From Mesorhizobium sp. (GTDB lineage: Bacteria > Pseudomonadota > Alphaproteobacteria > Rhizobiales > Rhizobiaceae), in NCBI GenBank assembly GCA_027492275.1, contig JAPUFC010000071.1, positions 62,001 to 126,000 of the forward strand: DNA of 64,000 bases, written 5' to 3'. The notes under the pieces were generated by a model that saw only the letters and a list, made by a program, of their open reading frames with translations, did no database searches and was not told the origin of the DNA. Every line of letters starts with the position of its first letter. Positions within the stretch are counted from its first letter, which is position 1. Position numbers and translations under genes: made by a program. This document shows, one piece after another, positions 54,447 to 63,829 of the stretch.

Positions 54447-55766
54447 CTAGTTCAGGGTGAAGCTGAGACCCCCGCCGACGCCCCAGTCACCACCGGAGGT
54501 TGCAGCGTTGAGGTTCGCGCGGACGCGCTGATCCTCGCTCGTGTAGCCGGCGCCGAAGGCGAAGGCGCCCTCGCTCTGCCACACGGCGCCGCTGGCCGCG
54601 ACGCTGAACTTGCCCGGACGGTCGTCGTAGCGCAGCGAAGACGCCGCCAGGCCGACGGCAGCCGCCTGACGGGCTTCGGTCCTGGCAGCCTTCACGTCGC
54701 CGTGCAGGGCCGACAGCTCGTCGTCGACGCGGGCGAAGGCCGAGCCCACATTGGTGTAGCTGCCGCCCTGGATATTGTAGACCGGCGCCGAAATGGTCCC
54801 GTCGGGATTGACGGTCGAGCCGCCCCCGAACGCGTCCGCGATGCGGCTGGAGATCGCGTGGATCTGGGCGCCGTTGACCGCTTCGTAGGAGGTCGAGCTG
54901 ATGTCGCCCGCCGCGACATTATTGATCAGTACGGGGGCGTTGCCGACCGGACCGACGCCCAGCGTGATCGACCTGTAGTCGGGCTGGCTCGGATCTCCCG
55001 CGAGCGGATCGTACTTGACGGCGAAGCTGTCCAGCGTGTCGATCTCGTCCGAGAGACGCTCATCGACCGTCCTGAGCTGCTCCACGTTCACCGCGTCATT
55101 GTCGCGATGGCCGGCGGCGACGCCGGTGATGGTCCGGTCGCCCGTCTCCGTTCCGACGCCGACCGAGCCGACGCTTTCCTGCGTTCCAGTCAGGCCGTAG
55201 CCCGTGTAGGTCTCCGCCCCGGTGACGGTCACCGAGCCCGCGCCGAGCGCGACGGAATTGGCGTGCCGCGCCTCGGAATACTGGCCGACGGCGGTTCCCT
55301 GCGCAACGTCGTCCAGGACCTTCGCCTGATGGCCCAGCGCCACGGAGCCCGCGGAATTCTCTCCCACCGACGCCGCCTGCCCCAGCGCCGTCGACTGCTG
55401 CGAGCCGCTCTTGATCTCGGCGTGGTTGCCGATGGCCGTCGAGTAGGCCGAATTGGTGCGGACGCTCGAGCGCGTGCCGACGGCGGTGCTCTCCCGCGAA
55501 TTGGATTCGACGAGGGCGTCGAAGCCGATCGCCGTCCCCTGGTCGGAGCCCGACAGCACCTTGGACCCCGCCCCGACCGCCGTCGCCCACGTGCTTCCGG
55601 TGGTCTCGGACCAGGAACCGATGGAAACGTTGTAGGTGGTATCGCCACCGTCGTTGCCGCCGCCCGCGCTGAATGCGTTGGCCTGCGCGAAAGGCAGCGA
55701 TGCCAGCACCGACGTGGCGGCAAGCAGCCGCAGATGTCCGGCGACCTTCGATCGATTGTTTCTCAT
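54447..55766 (-). CDS. YadA-like trimeric autotransporter adhesin
   Basis: 439 residues. A signal peptide (about 1-32) precedes a head of left-handed beta-roll repeats (TAIGNHAEI, TALGQAASV, SVALGHQAKV, TAVGQYSEA, SVALGAGSV at about 14-residue steps, residues 60-180), then a neck and a short stalk with VAAGHRDNDAVNVEQLRTV and VAAGDISSTSYEAVNGAQ, and a C-terminal membrane anchor that ends GVGGGLSFTLN. It should form a homotrimer in the outer membrane and bind surfaces or hosts. It is compact for the family. Start at 55766 after GGGGAG. Confidence 0.93.
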   Translation of the reverse strand: MRNNRSKVAGHLRLLAATSVLASLPFAQANAFSAGGGNDGGDTTYNVSIGSWSETTGSTWATAVGAGSKVLSGSDQGTAIGFDALVESNSRESTAVGTRSSVRTNSAYSTAIGNHAEIKSGSQQSTALGQAASVGENSAGSVALGHQAKVLDDVAQGTAVGQYSEARHANSVALGAGSVTVTGAETYTGYGLTGTQESVGSVGVGTETGDRTITGVAAGHRDNDAVNVEQLRTVDERLSDEIDTLDSFAVKYDPLAGDPSQPDYRSITLGVGPVGNAPVLINNVAAGDISSTSYEAVNGAQIHAISSRIADAFGGGSTVNPDGTISAPVYNIQGGSYTNVGSAFARVDDELSALHGDVKAARTEARQAAAVGLAASSLRYDDRPGKFSVAASGAVWQSEGAFAFGAGYTSEDQRVRANLNAATSGGDWGVGGGLSFTLN

Positions 55767-56183
55767 CTCGTCTCCCCGCTCCAAGCATCAAATTTCAGGC
55801 TCGCGCCGCCATGGAGCGGACGTACAACGAGCCGAAGGCCGACGAATTCAGTTTGAGAATCGGCCGGCGCGATGCACCTGCCGAGAAATCAGGGAGAGAC
55901 CCGCCCGAGCCCAAGCACCGGCTATTAAGGAGTCATTAGCATATTCGGTCAAGGCTAAAATTAGAGATTGATAAAGCAACCCACAGTCGAAATGGACGCC
56001 GGCGTAAAACCCCGCTCCCGTTCCGGCGGGCGAATGCGTTGCGGCTTGTGCCGTTGCGATACGCCGGCGATGTCCGGGCATCTTGCCTCAGCCGTCGGCC
56101 CGTCATCGCGCCGAACCAATTGCGACGACCGCTTGCGGGGACACGCCTGTCGGACGGTTCCCGAATCACGACGATCGCGACGG
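55767..56183. other. 417-bp intergenic region upstream of the adhesin gene
   Basis: It contains an AT-rich section (55920-55985) with a possible promoter for the adhesin gene on the minus strand. No gene is seen. Confidence 0.5.
55923..55952 (-). promoter_or_regulatory. Possible sigma70-type promoter of the adhesin operon
   Basis: On the minus strand TTGACC (55952-55947) and TTAATA (55928-55923) are spaced by 18 bp in a local AT-rich patch. A long leader of about 150 nt would follow. This is a pattern match only. Confidence 0.35.
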
Positions 56184-56318
56184 CTACGAGACGATCGCCA
56201 CCATTGCCGCGATGACGGCGATCGCCAGCGCCGCCATGCTCGGCACCATGACGGCGATGCCGGAGCCGAGCGCCAGCGCCGCAATCCAATCGAATTTCCG
56301 GTCCGAAACCTGCCGCAT
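56184..56318 (-). CDS. Small membrane protein (44 residues) coupled to ccoS
   Basis: A short frame starting [20 protein letters not shown], with one or two hydrophobic segments (WIAALALGSGIAVMVP and MAALAIAVIAAMVAIVS) and almost no other polar content. Its ATG overlaps the ccoS TGA by one base (TGATG), as expected for translational coupling. It could be a small cbb3 assembly or stability protein; I do not recognise it. Confidence 0.6.
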   Translation of the reverse strand: MRQVSDRKFDWIAALALGSGIAVMVPSMAALAIAVIAAMVAIVS

Positions 56319-56524
56319 CACTCGCTCCGTGTCCTTGCAATGTCGTTCCGGCCGCCGCGGTTCCCGTCCGGCAGCGGCGCATCGTCGGCCTCGTGCAGAA
56401 GCACCCGCGCGGCGGCGCCGTCCAGATCCTCGAGCTGCCCGCTCCGCATCGACCAGAGAAAGGCGAGCAGGCCGACCACTCCCATGCCCAAGGCGACCGG
56501 CACCAGCCAGGACAGCAGGCTCAT
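56318..56524 (-). CDS. ccoS: cbb3-type cytochrome oxidase assembly protein CcoS
   Basis: 68-residue protein with one N-terminal helix ([21 protein letters not shown]) and the [11 protein letters not shown] motif that is diagnostic for CcoS/FixS. CcoS is needed to insert haem and copper into the oxidase (established). It overlaps the ccoI stop by 4 nt and is in turn coupled to the 44-residue gene. Confidence 0.92.
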   Translation of the reverse strand: MSLLSWLVPVALGMGVVGLLAFLWSMRSGQLEDLDGAAARVLLHEADDAPLPDGNRGGRNDIARTRSE

Positions 56525-58773
56525 GTCGCCTCCGCCAGGCGATTCGCGGTTTCGGGTCGCCGGCGGCGCGATGGCGAACGGCCTGGCCGCGCCAGCCGCA
56601 GCGCGTTGGCGACCACCAGGATGGACGAGGTCGACATGGCGACGGCCGCCAGCAGCGGGGTCACGTATCCCGCCATGGCGACGGGAAGCGCCAGCGCGTT
56701 GTAGGCGATCGACAGCGCTATGTTCTGCGTCACCAGCCGCCGCGCCGTGCGCGCGACCACGATCGCATCCGGCACGCTGCGCAGGCTCGACCCGAGGAAG
56801 ACGAGATCGGCCGCGTTGCGGCCCACGTCGGCGGCCGAGGACGGAGCCGTCGAGACATGGGCGGCGGCGAGCGCGGGCGCGTCGTTGAGCCCGTCGCCGA
56901 CCATCAGCACGCGGCGTCCCCCGGCGGCCAGCGCTTCGAGCCGCGCCACCTTGTCGCCGGGACGCATGCCGCCGGTCGCCTTGCCGATCCCGACGGCTTT
57001 CGCCATCGCCGCGACGGCCGCATCGCCGTCTCCCGAGAGGATTTCCGTGTCCAGACCAAGTTCGCGCACCCGCCTCACGGCGGTGGCCGCATCGGGCCGC
57101 AGGCTGTCGGCCGTGACGAAGAATCCGAGGACCTCACCGTCGACCGACAGCCAGGTCGCGGCCTGCGGGGCATCGCCGGGGCGCGGATCGATCCAGCCCC
57201 TGCGGCCCAGCCTGTAGACGCGGCCGCCGATGCGTCCCTCGATGCCGTCGCCCGGCAGTTCGCGCACGGCGTCGATCTGGTGCGGCGACGCGGGCGCCAT
57301 CGCGGCCACCGCCCGCGACGACGGGTGCCTGGACAGCCGCGCCAGCGCGGCGGCCGCGTCGATCTCGCCGGCCGGCACGGACCAAGAGGTCACGCGCGCC
57401 GTCCCGGACGTCAGCGTCCCCGTCTTGTCGAAGGCGACGTGATCGATGTCCGCCAGCTTCTCCAGCGCGGCGCCGTCCTTGAGGGTGACGCCGAGCGAGA
57501 ACAGCCGCCGCGCCGCGACCGCCTGCACCATCGGCACCGCCAGCCCGAGGGCGCAGGGGCAGGTGATGATCAGGACTGCGATGGCGACCGTCAGCGACCG
57601 GTGCACATCACCGCTCGCCCACATCCAACCGGCGAAGGTCGCCAGCGCCACGGCATGGACGACCGGCGAATAGAGCGCCGCCGCGCGGTCGGCGACGCGG
57701 CGATAGCGGGCGCGGCCGCCCTCGGCCGCTTCCATCAGGCGGACCATGTCGGCCAGGAACGAATCCTTCTGCGGCCGCTCCACCCGCACGGTCAGCGGCC
57801 CGTCGAGGTTCAGCGCCCCGGACATCACCGCGGAGCCGGGGCCGACGCGCTCGGCGGCGGATTCACCCGTCACCACCGACAGGTCGAGCAAAGCGGCGCC
57901 TGACACCACGGTGCCGTCGACCGGCATGCGCTCCCCGGCCAGGACGAGCACGGTCTCGCCGGCCTCGATGGTCGCTGTCTCGCGGTATTCACGGCTGCCG
58001 TCCTTCGCCACGATCGTCGCCCCGCGCGGCATCATCCGGGCCAGCGACCGCACCGCGTCGCGGGCGCGGCCGCGCATCGCCTGGTCGGCGCTCCTGCCCG
58101 CGAGCAGGAAGAACAGCAGCGAGGTGACGGCGTCGAAATAGGCGTGCGGGCCTCCGGTGAACGTATCGTAGAGGCTGAGGAAGAAGGCGAGCAGGACGCC
58201 GACGCTGATGGGCACGTCCATGTTGGTGCGGCCGACGCGAAGCGCGCTCCAGGCGGAGCGGAAGAAGACGCGCCCGGAATAGGCGAGCGCTGGCAACGCC
58301 AGCGCCGCCGAGATCAGGTGGAACGCATGCCGCGTGTCGGCGTCGGCGCCGGACCAGACGGATACCGACAGCAGCATGATGTTCATGGAGGCGAAGCCGG
58401 CGACCGCCGTGGCGCGCAGGAGACGGCGCATATCCGGATCGCCGGCGCCTTCCAGCGGCTCGGCGAGGGTTGCTTCGTACCCCGCGCCGCGCAGCGCCTC
58501 CAGCAGAGGCGGAACGGCGGCATCGGCCCGCCACCGGACCGCGACGCGTTTGGCCGTCAGGTTCAGCCGCGCCGACCGAACCCCGTCGAGCGCCGCGAGC
58601 GCTTCCTCGATCGTGCGGATGCATGCGGCGCAATGCGCGGCCGGCACCGACAGGTCCGTCTGCAGCATGCCGTCGCCGAGGTCGCGGCTGGCCAGCACGA
58701 TCTCGTGCGAATCGAGCGCGCGCCCCGGCCCGAGCTCAAGTGCGGCTTCGGTTCCTGGCGCGCAGCAGCTCAA
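56521..58773 (-). CDS. ccoI: Copper-transporting P-type ATPase for cbb3 oxidase assembly (CcoI/FixI)
   Basis: 750-residue P1B-type ATPase. An N-terminal metal-binding domain has C48-A-A-C51; the membrane part has the transport motif [10 protein letters not shown], followed by the phosphorylation motif DKTGTLTSG, the SRHPSSRAV (HP) motif and [11 protein letters not shown]. These are the marks of copper pumps, and the location between cbb3 genes and ccoS identifies CcoI. The protein starts MSCC, an extra cysteine pair. Confidence 0.95.
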   Translation of the reverse strand: MSCCAPGTEAALELGPGRALDSHEIVLASRDLGDGMLQTDLSVPAAHCAACIRTIEEALAALDGVRSARLNLTAKRVAVRWRADAAVPPLLEALRGAGYEATLAEPLEGAGDPDMRRLLRATAVAGFASMNIMLLSVSVWSGADADTRHAFHLISAALALPALAYSGRVFFRSAWSALRVGRTNMDVPISVGVLLAFFLSLYDTFTGGPHAYFDAVTSLLFFLLAGRSADQAMRGRARDAVRSLARMMPRGATIVAKDGSREYRETATIEAGETVLVLAGERMPVDGTVVSGAALLDLSVVTGESAAERVGPGSAVMSGALNLDGPLTVRVERPQKDSFLADMVRLMEAAEGGRARYRRVADRAAALYSPVVHAVALATFAGWMWASGDVHRSLTVAIAVLIITCPCALGLAVPMVQAVAARRLFSLGVTLKDGAALEKLADIDHVAFDKTGTLTSGTARVTSWSVPAGEIDAAAALARLSRHPSSRAVAAMAPASPHQIDAVRELPGDGIEGRIGGRVYRLGRRGWIDPRPGDAPQAATWLSVDGEVLGFFVTADSLRPDAATAVRRVRELGLDTEILSGDGDAAVAAMAKAVGIGKATGGMRPGDKVARLEALAAGGRRVLMVGDGLNDAPALAAAHVSTAPSSAADVGRNAADLVFLGSSLRSVPDAIVVARTARRLVTQNIALSIAYNALALPVAMAGYVTPLLAAVAMSTSSILVVANALRLARPGRSPSRRRRPETANRLAEAT

Positions 58774-58776
58774 GGG

Positions 58777-59595
58777 TCATGTCTCCGGGCGCGCCATGGC
58801 CTTGTAGGCGTGCCAGGTGGCGTGCCCGAGCAGCGGGAAGATGACGATCATGCCGATCAGCGCCGTGGCGACGCAGACGGCGAAGAGGACCAGCACCATG
58901 GCGCCCCAGGCGATCATGGTGGGCAGGTTGTTCCAGACCAGCTTCATGCTCGTGGCCATGGCGGTCAGCGCGTCGACGCGGCGGTCGAGCTGCATGGGCA
59001 CCGCGAAGACGCTGACCGCGAAGGCGAAGGCGGCGAACAGCCCGCCGATCGCGGTGCCGATCACCAGCATCGCCCACCCGTAGGGCGTCCCGACCAGGAT
59101 GCCGACGACATGGTCGAGGCCCGGAAAGGCGGTGACGCCGAAGAACAGCGCCCAGAGCAGCACGGCGGCCCGTGTCCACACGAGCATCAGCAGGCTGAGA
59201 AGAAGACCGGTGAAGAACACCTGCGCCCCGGCGCTCGGTTTCACGCGCAGCATCTGGCCGAGCGTCGCCGTCCGGCCCTCGCCCAGCGCCCGGCTCTTCT
59301 CGTAGAGGCCGATGGCGAGGAACGGCGCCACGATCAGGAACCCCGCCAGCGCGGGGAAGAGGATGTAGTCGCGGCCGAAGCCGACCAGCGTCCAGACGAA
59401 GGCCACCGACAGGACGAAGACGCCGACCCCGTATGCGAGGCTGGAGGCGGGAGCCGTCCAGACATCGCGCCATCCGGCGGCCAGCCAGCGCAGCCCTTCC
59501 AGCACAGGCAGGCGCCGTTGCAGGGCGGGGTCGCGGGTCTCGCCGATGCCCGATGTCTCGCTGAGCAGCCAGTAACCCTTGTCGGCTTCACCCAT
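58777..59595 (-). CDS. DUF2189 family membrane protein
   Basis: 272 residues with about six hydrophobic helices and the DUF2189 pattern: LPVLEGLRWLAAGWRDVW near the N-terminus, FPALAGFLIVAPFLAIGLYEKSR and LGHATWHAYKAMA at the end. The function of this family is not established. It sits between the small cysteine protein and ccoI, where ccoG and ccoH are often found; neither of those is in this window. Start at 59595 follows GGGAGGAGG. Confidence 0.83.
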   Translation of the reverse strand: MGEADKGYWLLSETSGIGETRDPALQRRLPVLEGLRWLAAGWRDVWTAPASSLAYGVGVFVLSVAFVWTLVGFGRDYILFPALAGFLIVAPFLAIGLYEKSRALGEGRTATLGQMLRVKPSAGAQVFFTGLLLSLLMLVWTRAAVLLWALFFGVTAFPGLDHVVGILVGTPYGWAMLVIGTAIGGLFAAFAFAVSVFAVPMQLDRRVDALTAMATSMKLVWNNLPTMIAWGAMVLVLFAVCVATALIGMIVIFPLLGHATWHAYKAMARPET

Positions 59596-59609
59596 GGCTT
59601 CCTCCTCCC

Positions 59610-59798
59610 TCAACAGGCCGATCTGGCGGCGCGGTAGCCGCCATTGCCGTCGGCGGACTTCAGATGGTCGACGCAATCCGGCTGCGACTGGAACGCGACA
59701 TAGACGAGATGGGCGTTCGCCCCGGCGAACAGAAGCAGCCCGGCGGGCACCAACACCCAGGGCAGCCATCCGCCGGGACGCCGGGCGCGCACGCTCAT
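59610..59798 (-). CDS. Small membrane protein with two conserved-looking cysteines (62 residues)
   Basis: One hydrophobic helix (WLPWVLVPAGLLLFAGANAHLVYVAF, about 11-36) and a short periplasmic tail with C42 and C62 at the very end. I recall similar short proteins in rhizobial cbb3 operons, but have no name for them. The cysteine pair could bind a metal or form a disulphide. Its start overlaps the ccoP stop by 4 nt. Confidence 0.75.
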   Translation of the reverse strand: MSVRARRPGGWLPWVLVPAGLLLFAGANAHLVYVAFQSQPDCVDHLKSADGNGGYRAARSAC

Positions 59799-60676
59799 CG
59801 CGCCCCGTTCCGGAAATCGTAGACGTACAGAGCCAGCGTCCTAATCTCCGCCTTGGACAGGCGCTCGTCCCAGGTCGGCATGTGTCCCTGCCGGCCGCCA
59901 TGGACCGTGGCGATGATGGTGTCGAGATCGCCGCCATAGATCCAGTAGGCGTCGGTGAGATTGGGCGCGCCGAGCTCGGCGCTGCCCCTGGCGTTCTCGC
60001 CGTGGCAGGCGGCGCAGGTCGTGGCGAAGACCTCCCGCCCGGCATCGATCCGGGCGCTGGTCTGCGCGGACGCGTAGTCGGGATGGCTCAGCGAATAGAC
60101 ATAGGCGGCGACGTTGCGGACCTGGTCGCGGTCCAGCATCTCGTCGCGGCCGAATGCCGGCATCTGGCCGACCCGGCTGTCGGGATGGGGGCTGTTGACG
60201 CCGACCCGCATGGTCTGCTCGATCATCTCCGGCGTGCCGCCCCAGATCCAGTCGTCGTCCGTCAGGTCGGGATAGTTGGCGCGCCCCTTGCCGTCGCGGC
60301 CGTGGCAGGCGGCGCAATTGTCCCCGAAGAGCTGACGCCCCGTGTCGCGCACCGTCCTCATCAGCGTCTGGTCGGCGAGGATCGCCTCATAGGGCTCGGT
60401 TTCCAGCCTCGAGGTCCATGCGGCGCGCTGCCTTTGACCCTCGACGACCCGCGCCTCGACGGTCGTGTGCTGGTCGACGCCGAGCAGGCCTTTCGTGTAG
60501 GTGGTTCCCAACGGCCAGGCCGGCACGAAGAACCACCAGGCGATGGCCCAGATATGGGTGACGATCAGGAACATCAGCACGCCGCGCGGAATGGGCGTGT
60601 CCAGCTCCTTGATGCCGTTCCACTCGTGCCCCGTGGTCTCGCGGCCGGTGAAGGGATCGCGCTCTACTTCTGCCAT
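59795..60676 (-). CDS. ccoP: cbb3-type cytochrome c oxidase subunit III, dihaem (CcoP/FixP)
   Basis: 293-residue membrane-bound dihaem c protein. One transmembrane helix (about 32-54) follows a short cytoplasmic start; two haem motifs CAACH are at C121-H125 and C221-H225, and the distal methionines are in MPAF and MPTW. It passes electrons from the bc1 complex or cytochrome c to the oxidase core. Start at 60676, overlapping ccoQ by 13 nt. Confidence 0.96.
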   Translation of the reverse strand: MAEVERDPFTGRETTGHEWNGIKELDTPIPRGVLMFLIVTHIWAIAWWFFVPAWPLGTTYTKGLLGVDQHTTVEARVVEGQRQRAAWTSRLETEPYEAILADQTLMRTVRDTGRQLFGDNCAACHGRDGKGRANYPDLTDDDWIWGGTPEMIEQTMRVGVNSPHPDSRVGQMPAFGRDEMLDRDQVRNVAAYVYSLSHPDYASAQTSARIDAGREVFATTCAACHGENARGSAELGAPNLTDAYWIYGGDLDTIIATVHGGRQGHMPTWDERLSKAEIRTLALYVYDFRNGAR

Positions 60677-60837
60677 GGCCTGTCGTCCCGTTCGAGGATG
60701 CTGTGCTTGGCCCGGTCGAACCGCTTCCTGTTCCTGGGCCAGAAGGCGTAGGCGCAGACGCACAGGAAGAAGGCCATCATGTAGAAGAGGCCCCAGCTCT
60801 TGGAGAAGGCGAGGAATGTCTCGTGGCTGAAATCCAT
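60664..60837 (-). CDS. ccoQ: cbb3-type cytochrome c oxidase small subunit (CcoQ/FixQ)
   Basis: 57-residue protein (MDFSHETFLAFSKSWGLFYM...) with one helix (SWGLFYMMAFFLCVCAYAFW) and a basic tail WPRNRKRFDRAKHSIL, typical of CcoQ, which stabilises the oxidase. It lies in the usual place between ccoO and ccoP; it starts 10 bp after the ccoO stop and ends inside the ccoP start region. Confidence 0.92.
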   Translation of the reverse strand: MDFSHETFLAFSKSWGLFYMMAFFLCVCAYAFWPRNRKRFDRAKHSILERDDRPWQK

Positions 60838-60847
60838 GCCCGCGCCC

Positions 60848-61600
60848 TCAGTTCTTCGGGTCCGGCGGCAGCTCGGTCGCGGCGGTGTCGCGGTAGGCGG
60901 CGTCCGTCAGGCGGCCGAGCACCTGGAGATAGGCCACCAGCGCATCCATCTCGGTAACGTGCGTCGTCACCCCGTCGAAGGCGCTGACCTGCGTCGCCTG
61001 TCCGTAGCGCTCCGTCACGCCCGCCGCGTAGTCGGTGTCGGGCGTCGCCTGCCCGTAGGCGTCGCGGGCGGCGTTTTCGATCATCGCGTCCGTATAGGGC
61101 ACGCCCAGCGCGCGCTGGGCGGCGAGATGCTTCGGAAGATCGTCGGTCCGCAGCGGCGTCCTGCCGAGGAAGCTGTAGGTGGGCATGTTCGATTCGGGCA
61201 CGACGGCTCGCGGGTTGTTCAGGTGCGTCACATGCCACAGGTCGGAATATTTGCCGCCGATGCGCGCGAGGTCGGGGCCCGTTCGCTTGGAGCCCCACAG
61301 CATCGGACGGTCGTACTGGGATTCGACCGCCAGCGAGTACGGCCCGTAGCGCTCGACCTCGTCGCGCAGCGTGCGGATCATCTGGCTGTGGCAGGCGTAG
61401 CAGCCCTCGCGCACGTAGATATTGCGCCCGGCGAGTTCCAGCGGCGTGTAGAGCCGCATGTCGGGCGCCTTCTCGACGGTCTCGTCGATGGTGAAGAGCG
61501 GGGCGATCTCGACGATGCCGCCGACGCTCGCCGCCGCGATGATGGCGATGACGAAGCCGATGGCCGACCGTTCGAGCTTGCGATGCGTGAGCTCAGCCAT
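60848..61600 (-). CDS. ccoO: cbb3-type cytochrome c oxidase subunit II, monohaem (CcoO/FixO)
   Basis: 250 residues with an N-terminal helix (IGFVIAIIAAASVGGIVEIAP) and one haem motif C67-Y-A-C70-H71 in GCYACHSQMIR. MLWGSKRTGPDLARIGGKY is the typical CcoO segment, and MPTYSFL holds the axial methionine. It follows ccoN by 3 bp. Confidence 0.96.
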   Translation of the reverse strand: MAELTHRKLERSAIGFVIAIIAAASVGGIVEIAPLFTIDETVEKAPDMRLYTPLELAGRNIYVREGCYACHSQMIRTLRDEVERYGPYSLAVESQYDRPMLWGSKRTGPDLARIGGKYSDLWHVTHLNNPRAVVPESNMPTYSFLGRTPLRTDDLPKHLAAQRALGVPYTDAMIENAARDAYGQATPDTDYAAGVTERYGQATQVSAFDGVTTHVTEMDALVAYLQVLGRLTDAAYRDTAATELPPDPKN

Positions 61601-61603
61601 CGA

Positions 61604-63244
61604 TCATTCTCCAGGCACTGCGGCGGGATGGGCGGGCACGTCCGAGCCGCGCGCGGCGGCGACGGGCGCCGCCCGCACGGTCATCCAGATGTTGTAGCAG
61701 CCGACGAGCGCGCCGATCAGAAAGAGCAGGCCGCCGAAGGCGCGGGCGATGTAATAGGGGTACATCGCCACCAGGGAGTCGACGAAGGAATAGGCGAGCG
61801 CCCCTTCCTCGGTATAGGTCCGCCACATCAGCCCCTGGATGATGCCGGAATTCCACATCGCGAAGACGTAGATCAGCGTCCCGGCGATCGCCAGCCAGAA
61901 GTGCCACTCCACCAGCGCCGCCGAATACATGCGCTCGCGCTTCCAGAGGCTCGGCACCAGCGTGTAGAACGAACCGAAGGTGATGAGCGCCACCCAGCCG
62001 AGCGCGCCGGCATGGACATGGCCCACCGTCCAGTCGGTGTAGTGGCTGAGCGAGTTGACCGGCCTGATCGCCATGAACGACCCCTCGAAGGTGGAGAGCC
62101 CGTAGAACACGGCGGCGGCCATCATGAAGCGCAGGGTGGCGTCGTCGCGGACCCGGTGCCACGCGCCGTTGAGCGTCAGCAGCGCATTGCCCGCCGAGGC
62201 CCAGGAGGGCACCAGCAGCATGACAGAGAAGGTCATGCCGAGCGTCTGCACCCAGTGCGGCAGGGCGGTGTAGTGCAGGTGGTGCGATCCCGCCCACATG
62301 TAGAAGAAGGTGATTCCCCAGAAGCTGAGGATCGACAGGCGGTAGGAGAAGATCGGCCGCTGCGCGCGCACGGGCAGGTAGTAGTAGAGCATGCCCAGGA
62401 AGCCGGCGGTCAGGAAGAAGGCGACGGCGTTGTGGCCGTACCACCACTGCACCATCGCGTCCTGCACGCCCGGCCAGATCGTGTAGCTCTTGGCGTGGCC
62501 CCAAGACACGGGCAGCGCCAGGTTGTTGACGATGTGCAGGATCGCCACGACCAGTATGAAGGCCATGAAGTACCAGTTGGCGACGTAGATGTGCGGTTCC
62601 TTCCGCCGCGCGATGGTGGCGATGTAGAGGATGAAATAGGTCACCCAGACGATGACCAGCCATAGGTCGGCGTACCATTCGGCCTCGGCGTATTCCTTCG
62701 ACTGGGTGACGCCGAGCAGGTAGCCGGAGACGGCGAGCACGCAGAACAGGTTGAAGCCGAGCAGGACGAACCAGGGGCTGACCTGTCCCGCCAGCCGGGC
62801 GCGCGACGTCCGCTGCACGACGTGGAAGGAGGTGGCGATCAGCGCGTTGCCGCCGAAGCCGAAGATGACGCCGCTGGTGTGCATGGGGCGAAGCCGCCCG
62901 AAGGAGGACCAGGCCGCGTCGAAGGCGAGCGAGGGCCAGGCGAGCTGCGCCGCGACCCAGACGCCCATGAACATGCCGAAGACCGCCCACACCATGGCCA
63001 ACGCGATGCCGACCTTGATCGGGTCGTCGTAATAGGACGCGGAGCGGTCCTCGGCGGGCTCGGGCGCGTAGAGCGACCCCATGACCAGCCAGGCGACGAC
63101 GCCCCCGAACAGCATGACGATCACGCCGTGCACGCCCATCACGTCGGCGCGGCCGGCGATCGCCATGGCGGCGCCCGCGATGGCGACGGCGACGGCGATC
63201 ACCAGCGCGTTCTGTCGTTCCGAAGATGTCAGGTTTGCGAGCAT
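61604..63244 (-). CDS. ccoN: cbb3-type cytochrome c oxidase subunit I (CcoN/FixN)
   Basis: 546-residue catalytic subunit with about 12-14 helices and the invariant histidines in HTSGVIFGFGGNALIATSFHV, GHNAVAFFL, HHLHYTALPHW and VGHVHAGALGWV. It holds low-spin haem b, high-spin haem b3 and CuB and reduces oxygen at very low concentrations. The start at 63244 is one base from the stop of the Rrf2-type regulator. Confidence 0.96.
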   Translation of the reverse strand: MLANLTSSERQNALVIAVAVAIAGAAMAIAGRADVMGVHGVIVMLFGGVVAWLVMGSLYAPEPAEDRSASYYDDPIKVGIALAMVWAVFGMFMGVWVAAQLAWPSLAFDAAWSSFGRLRPMHTSGVIFGFGGNALIATSFHVVQRTSRARLAGQVSPWFVLLGFNLFCVLAVSGYLLGVTQSKEYAEAEWYADLWLVIVWVTYFILYIATIARRKEPHIYVANWYFMAFILVVAILHIVNNLALPVSWGHAKSYTIWPGVQDAMVQWWYGHNAVAFFLTAGFLGMLYYYLPVRAQRPIFSYRLSILSFWGITFFYMWAGSHHLHYTALPHWVQTLGMTFSVMLLVPSWASAGNALLTLNGAWHRVRDDATLRFMMAAAVFYGLSTFEGSFMAIRPVNSLSHYTDWTVGHVHAGALGWVALITFGSFYTLVPSLWKRERMYSAALVEWHFWLAIAGTLIYVFAMWNSGIIQGLMWRTYTEEGALAYSFVDSLVAMYPYYIARAFGGLLFLIGALVGCYNIWMTVRAAPVAAARGSDVPAHPAAVPGE

Positions 63245-63721
63245 TCAGGCCCCTCCATCAGACTGCCGGGTCGATGGCTTTCCCGGCGGCCCGCCCAGTT
63301 CAAGCAGCGCGATCAATTCTGATCCGTTTTCCGTCAGATCGGCAAGAGAATGAGAATCGAACACCGACAGGAATGCCTCCAGCGCGCGCGCCACCACGCC
63401 CTTGAGGCGACATGCCGGGGTGATCGCGCATCCGCCCCCGCGCCGCATGCATTCCGTGAGGTCGAACCCGTCCTCCATCTGCCGGACCACCTGTCCGATA
63501 TTGATCTCTTCCGGCGGCCGCGCCAGCGCGATGCCGCCCGTGCGGCCGCGCGCCGTCGCCAGATAGCCGAGACGGCCGAGCTTCAGCGCGACCTTCAGGA
63601 GATGGTTGCGCGAGATCCCGTAGTCCGCCGCGACGTCGGTCACCCGGCACGGCCTGTCGCGATGGATCGCCAGATACATCAGCATCCTGAGCGCATAATC
63701 GGTGTGGAGCGTGAGACGCAT
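63245..63721 (-). CDS. Rrf2 family Fe-S transcriptional regulator (NsrR-like)
   Basis: 158-residue Rrf2-type regulator. The winged helix starts MRLTLHTDYALRMLMYLA, and cluster ligands C91, C98 and C104 lie in the ECMRRGGGCAITPACR loop. D8 matches the aspartate that completes the cluster in characterised NsrR proteins (established), and the C-x6-C-x5-C spacing is close to that of NsrR and RirA. It directly precedes ccoN with stop and start adjacent. It probably senses nitric oxide or the Fe-S state and may set expression of the oxidase operon and the truncated haemoglobin. Confidence 0.88.
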   Translation of the reverse strand: MRLTLHTDYALRMLMYLAIHRDRPCRVTDVAADYGISRNHLLKVALKLGRLGYLATARGRTGGIALARPPEEINIGQVVRQMEDGFDLTECMRRGGGCAITPACRLKGVVARALEAFLSVFDSHSLADLTENGSELIALLELGGPPGKPSTRQSDGGA

Positions 63722-63829
63722 GCAGGCGATTCCCGGTCGCGAGGGCAACGGGCGATACTAGACGAAAGCGCACCGCCGGCGCGACCGCCGCGCGTCGTGC
63801 AGCTTCGCCAGGCCAGTCCTGCCACGGGC
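63722..63829. other. 108-bp spacer upstream of the Rrf2-type regulator
   Basis: It may hold the promoter of the regulator-cbb3 operon. No canonical FNR/FixK box (TTGAT-N4-ATCAA) was seen. Confidence 0.35.

Noticed and set aside
63307-63320. GATCA-ATTC-TGATC inverted repeat as an FNR/FixK site for ccoN
   Set aside because: The half-sites do not match TTGAT-N4-ATCAA, and the repeat lies inside the coding region of the Rrf2 gene, where it encodes SELIAL.
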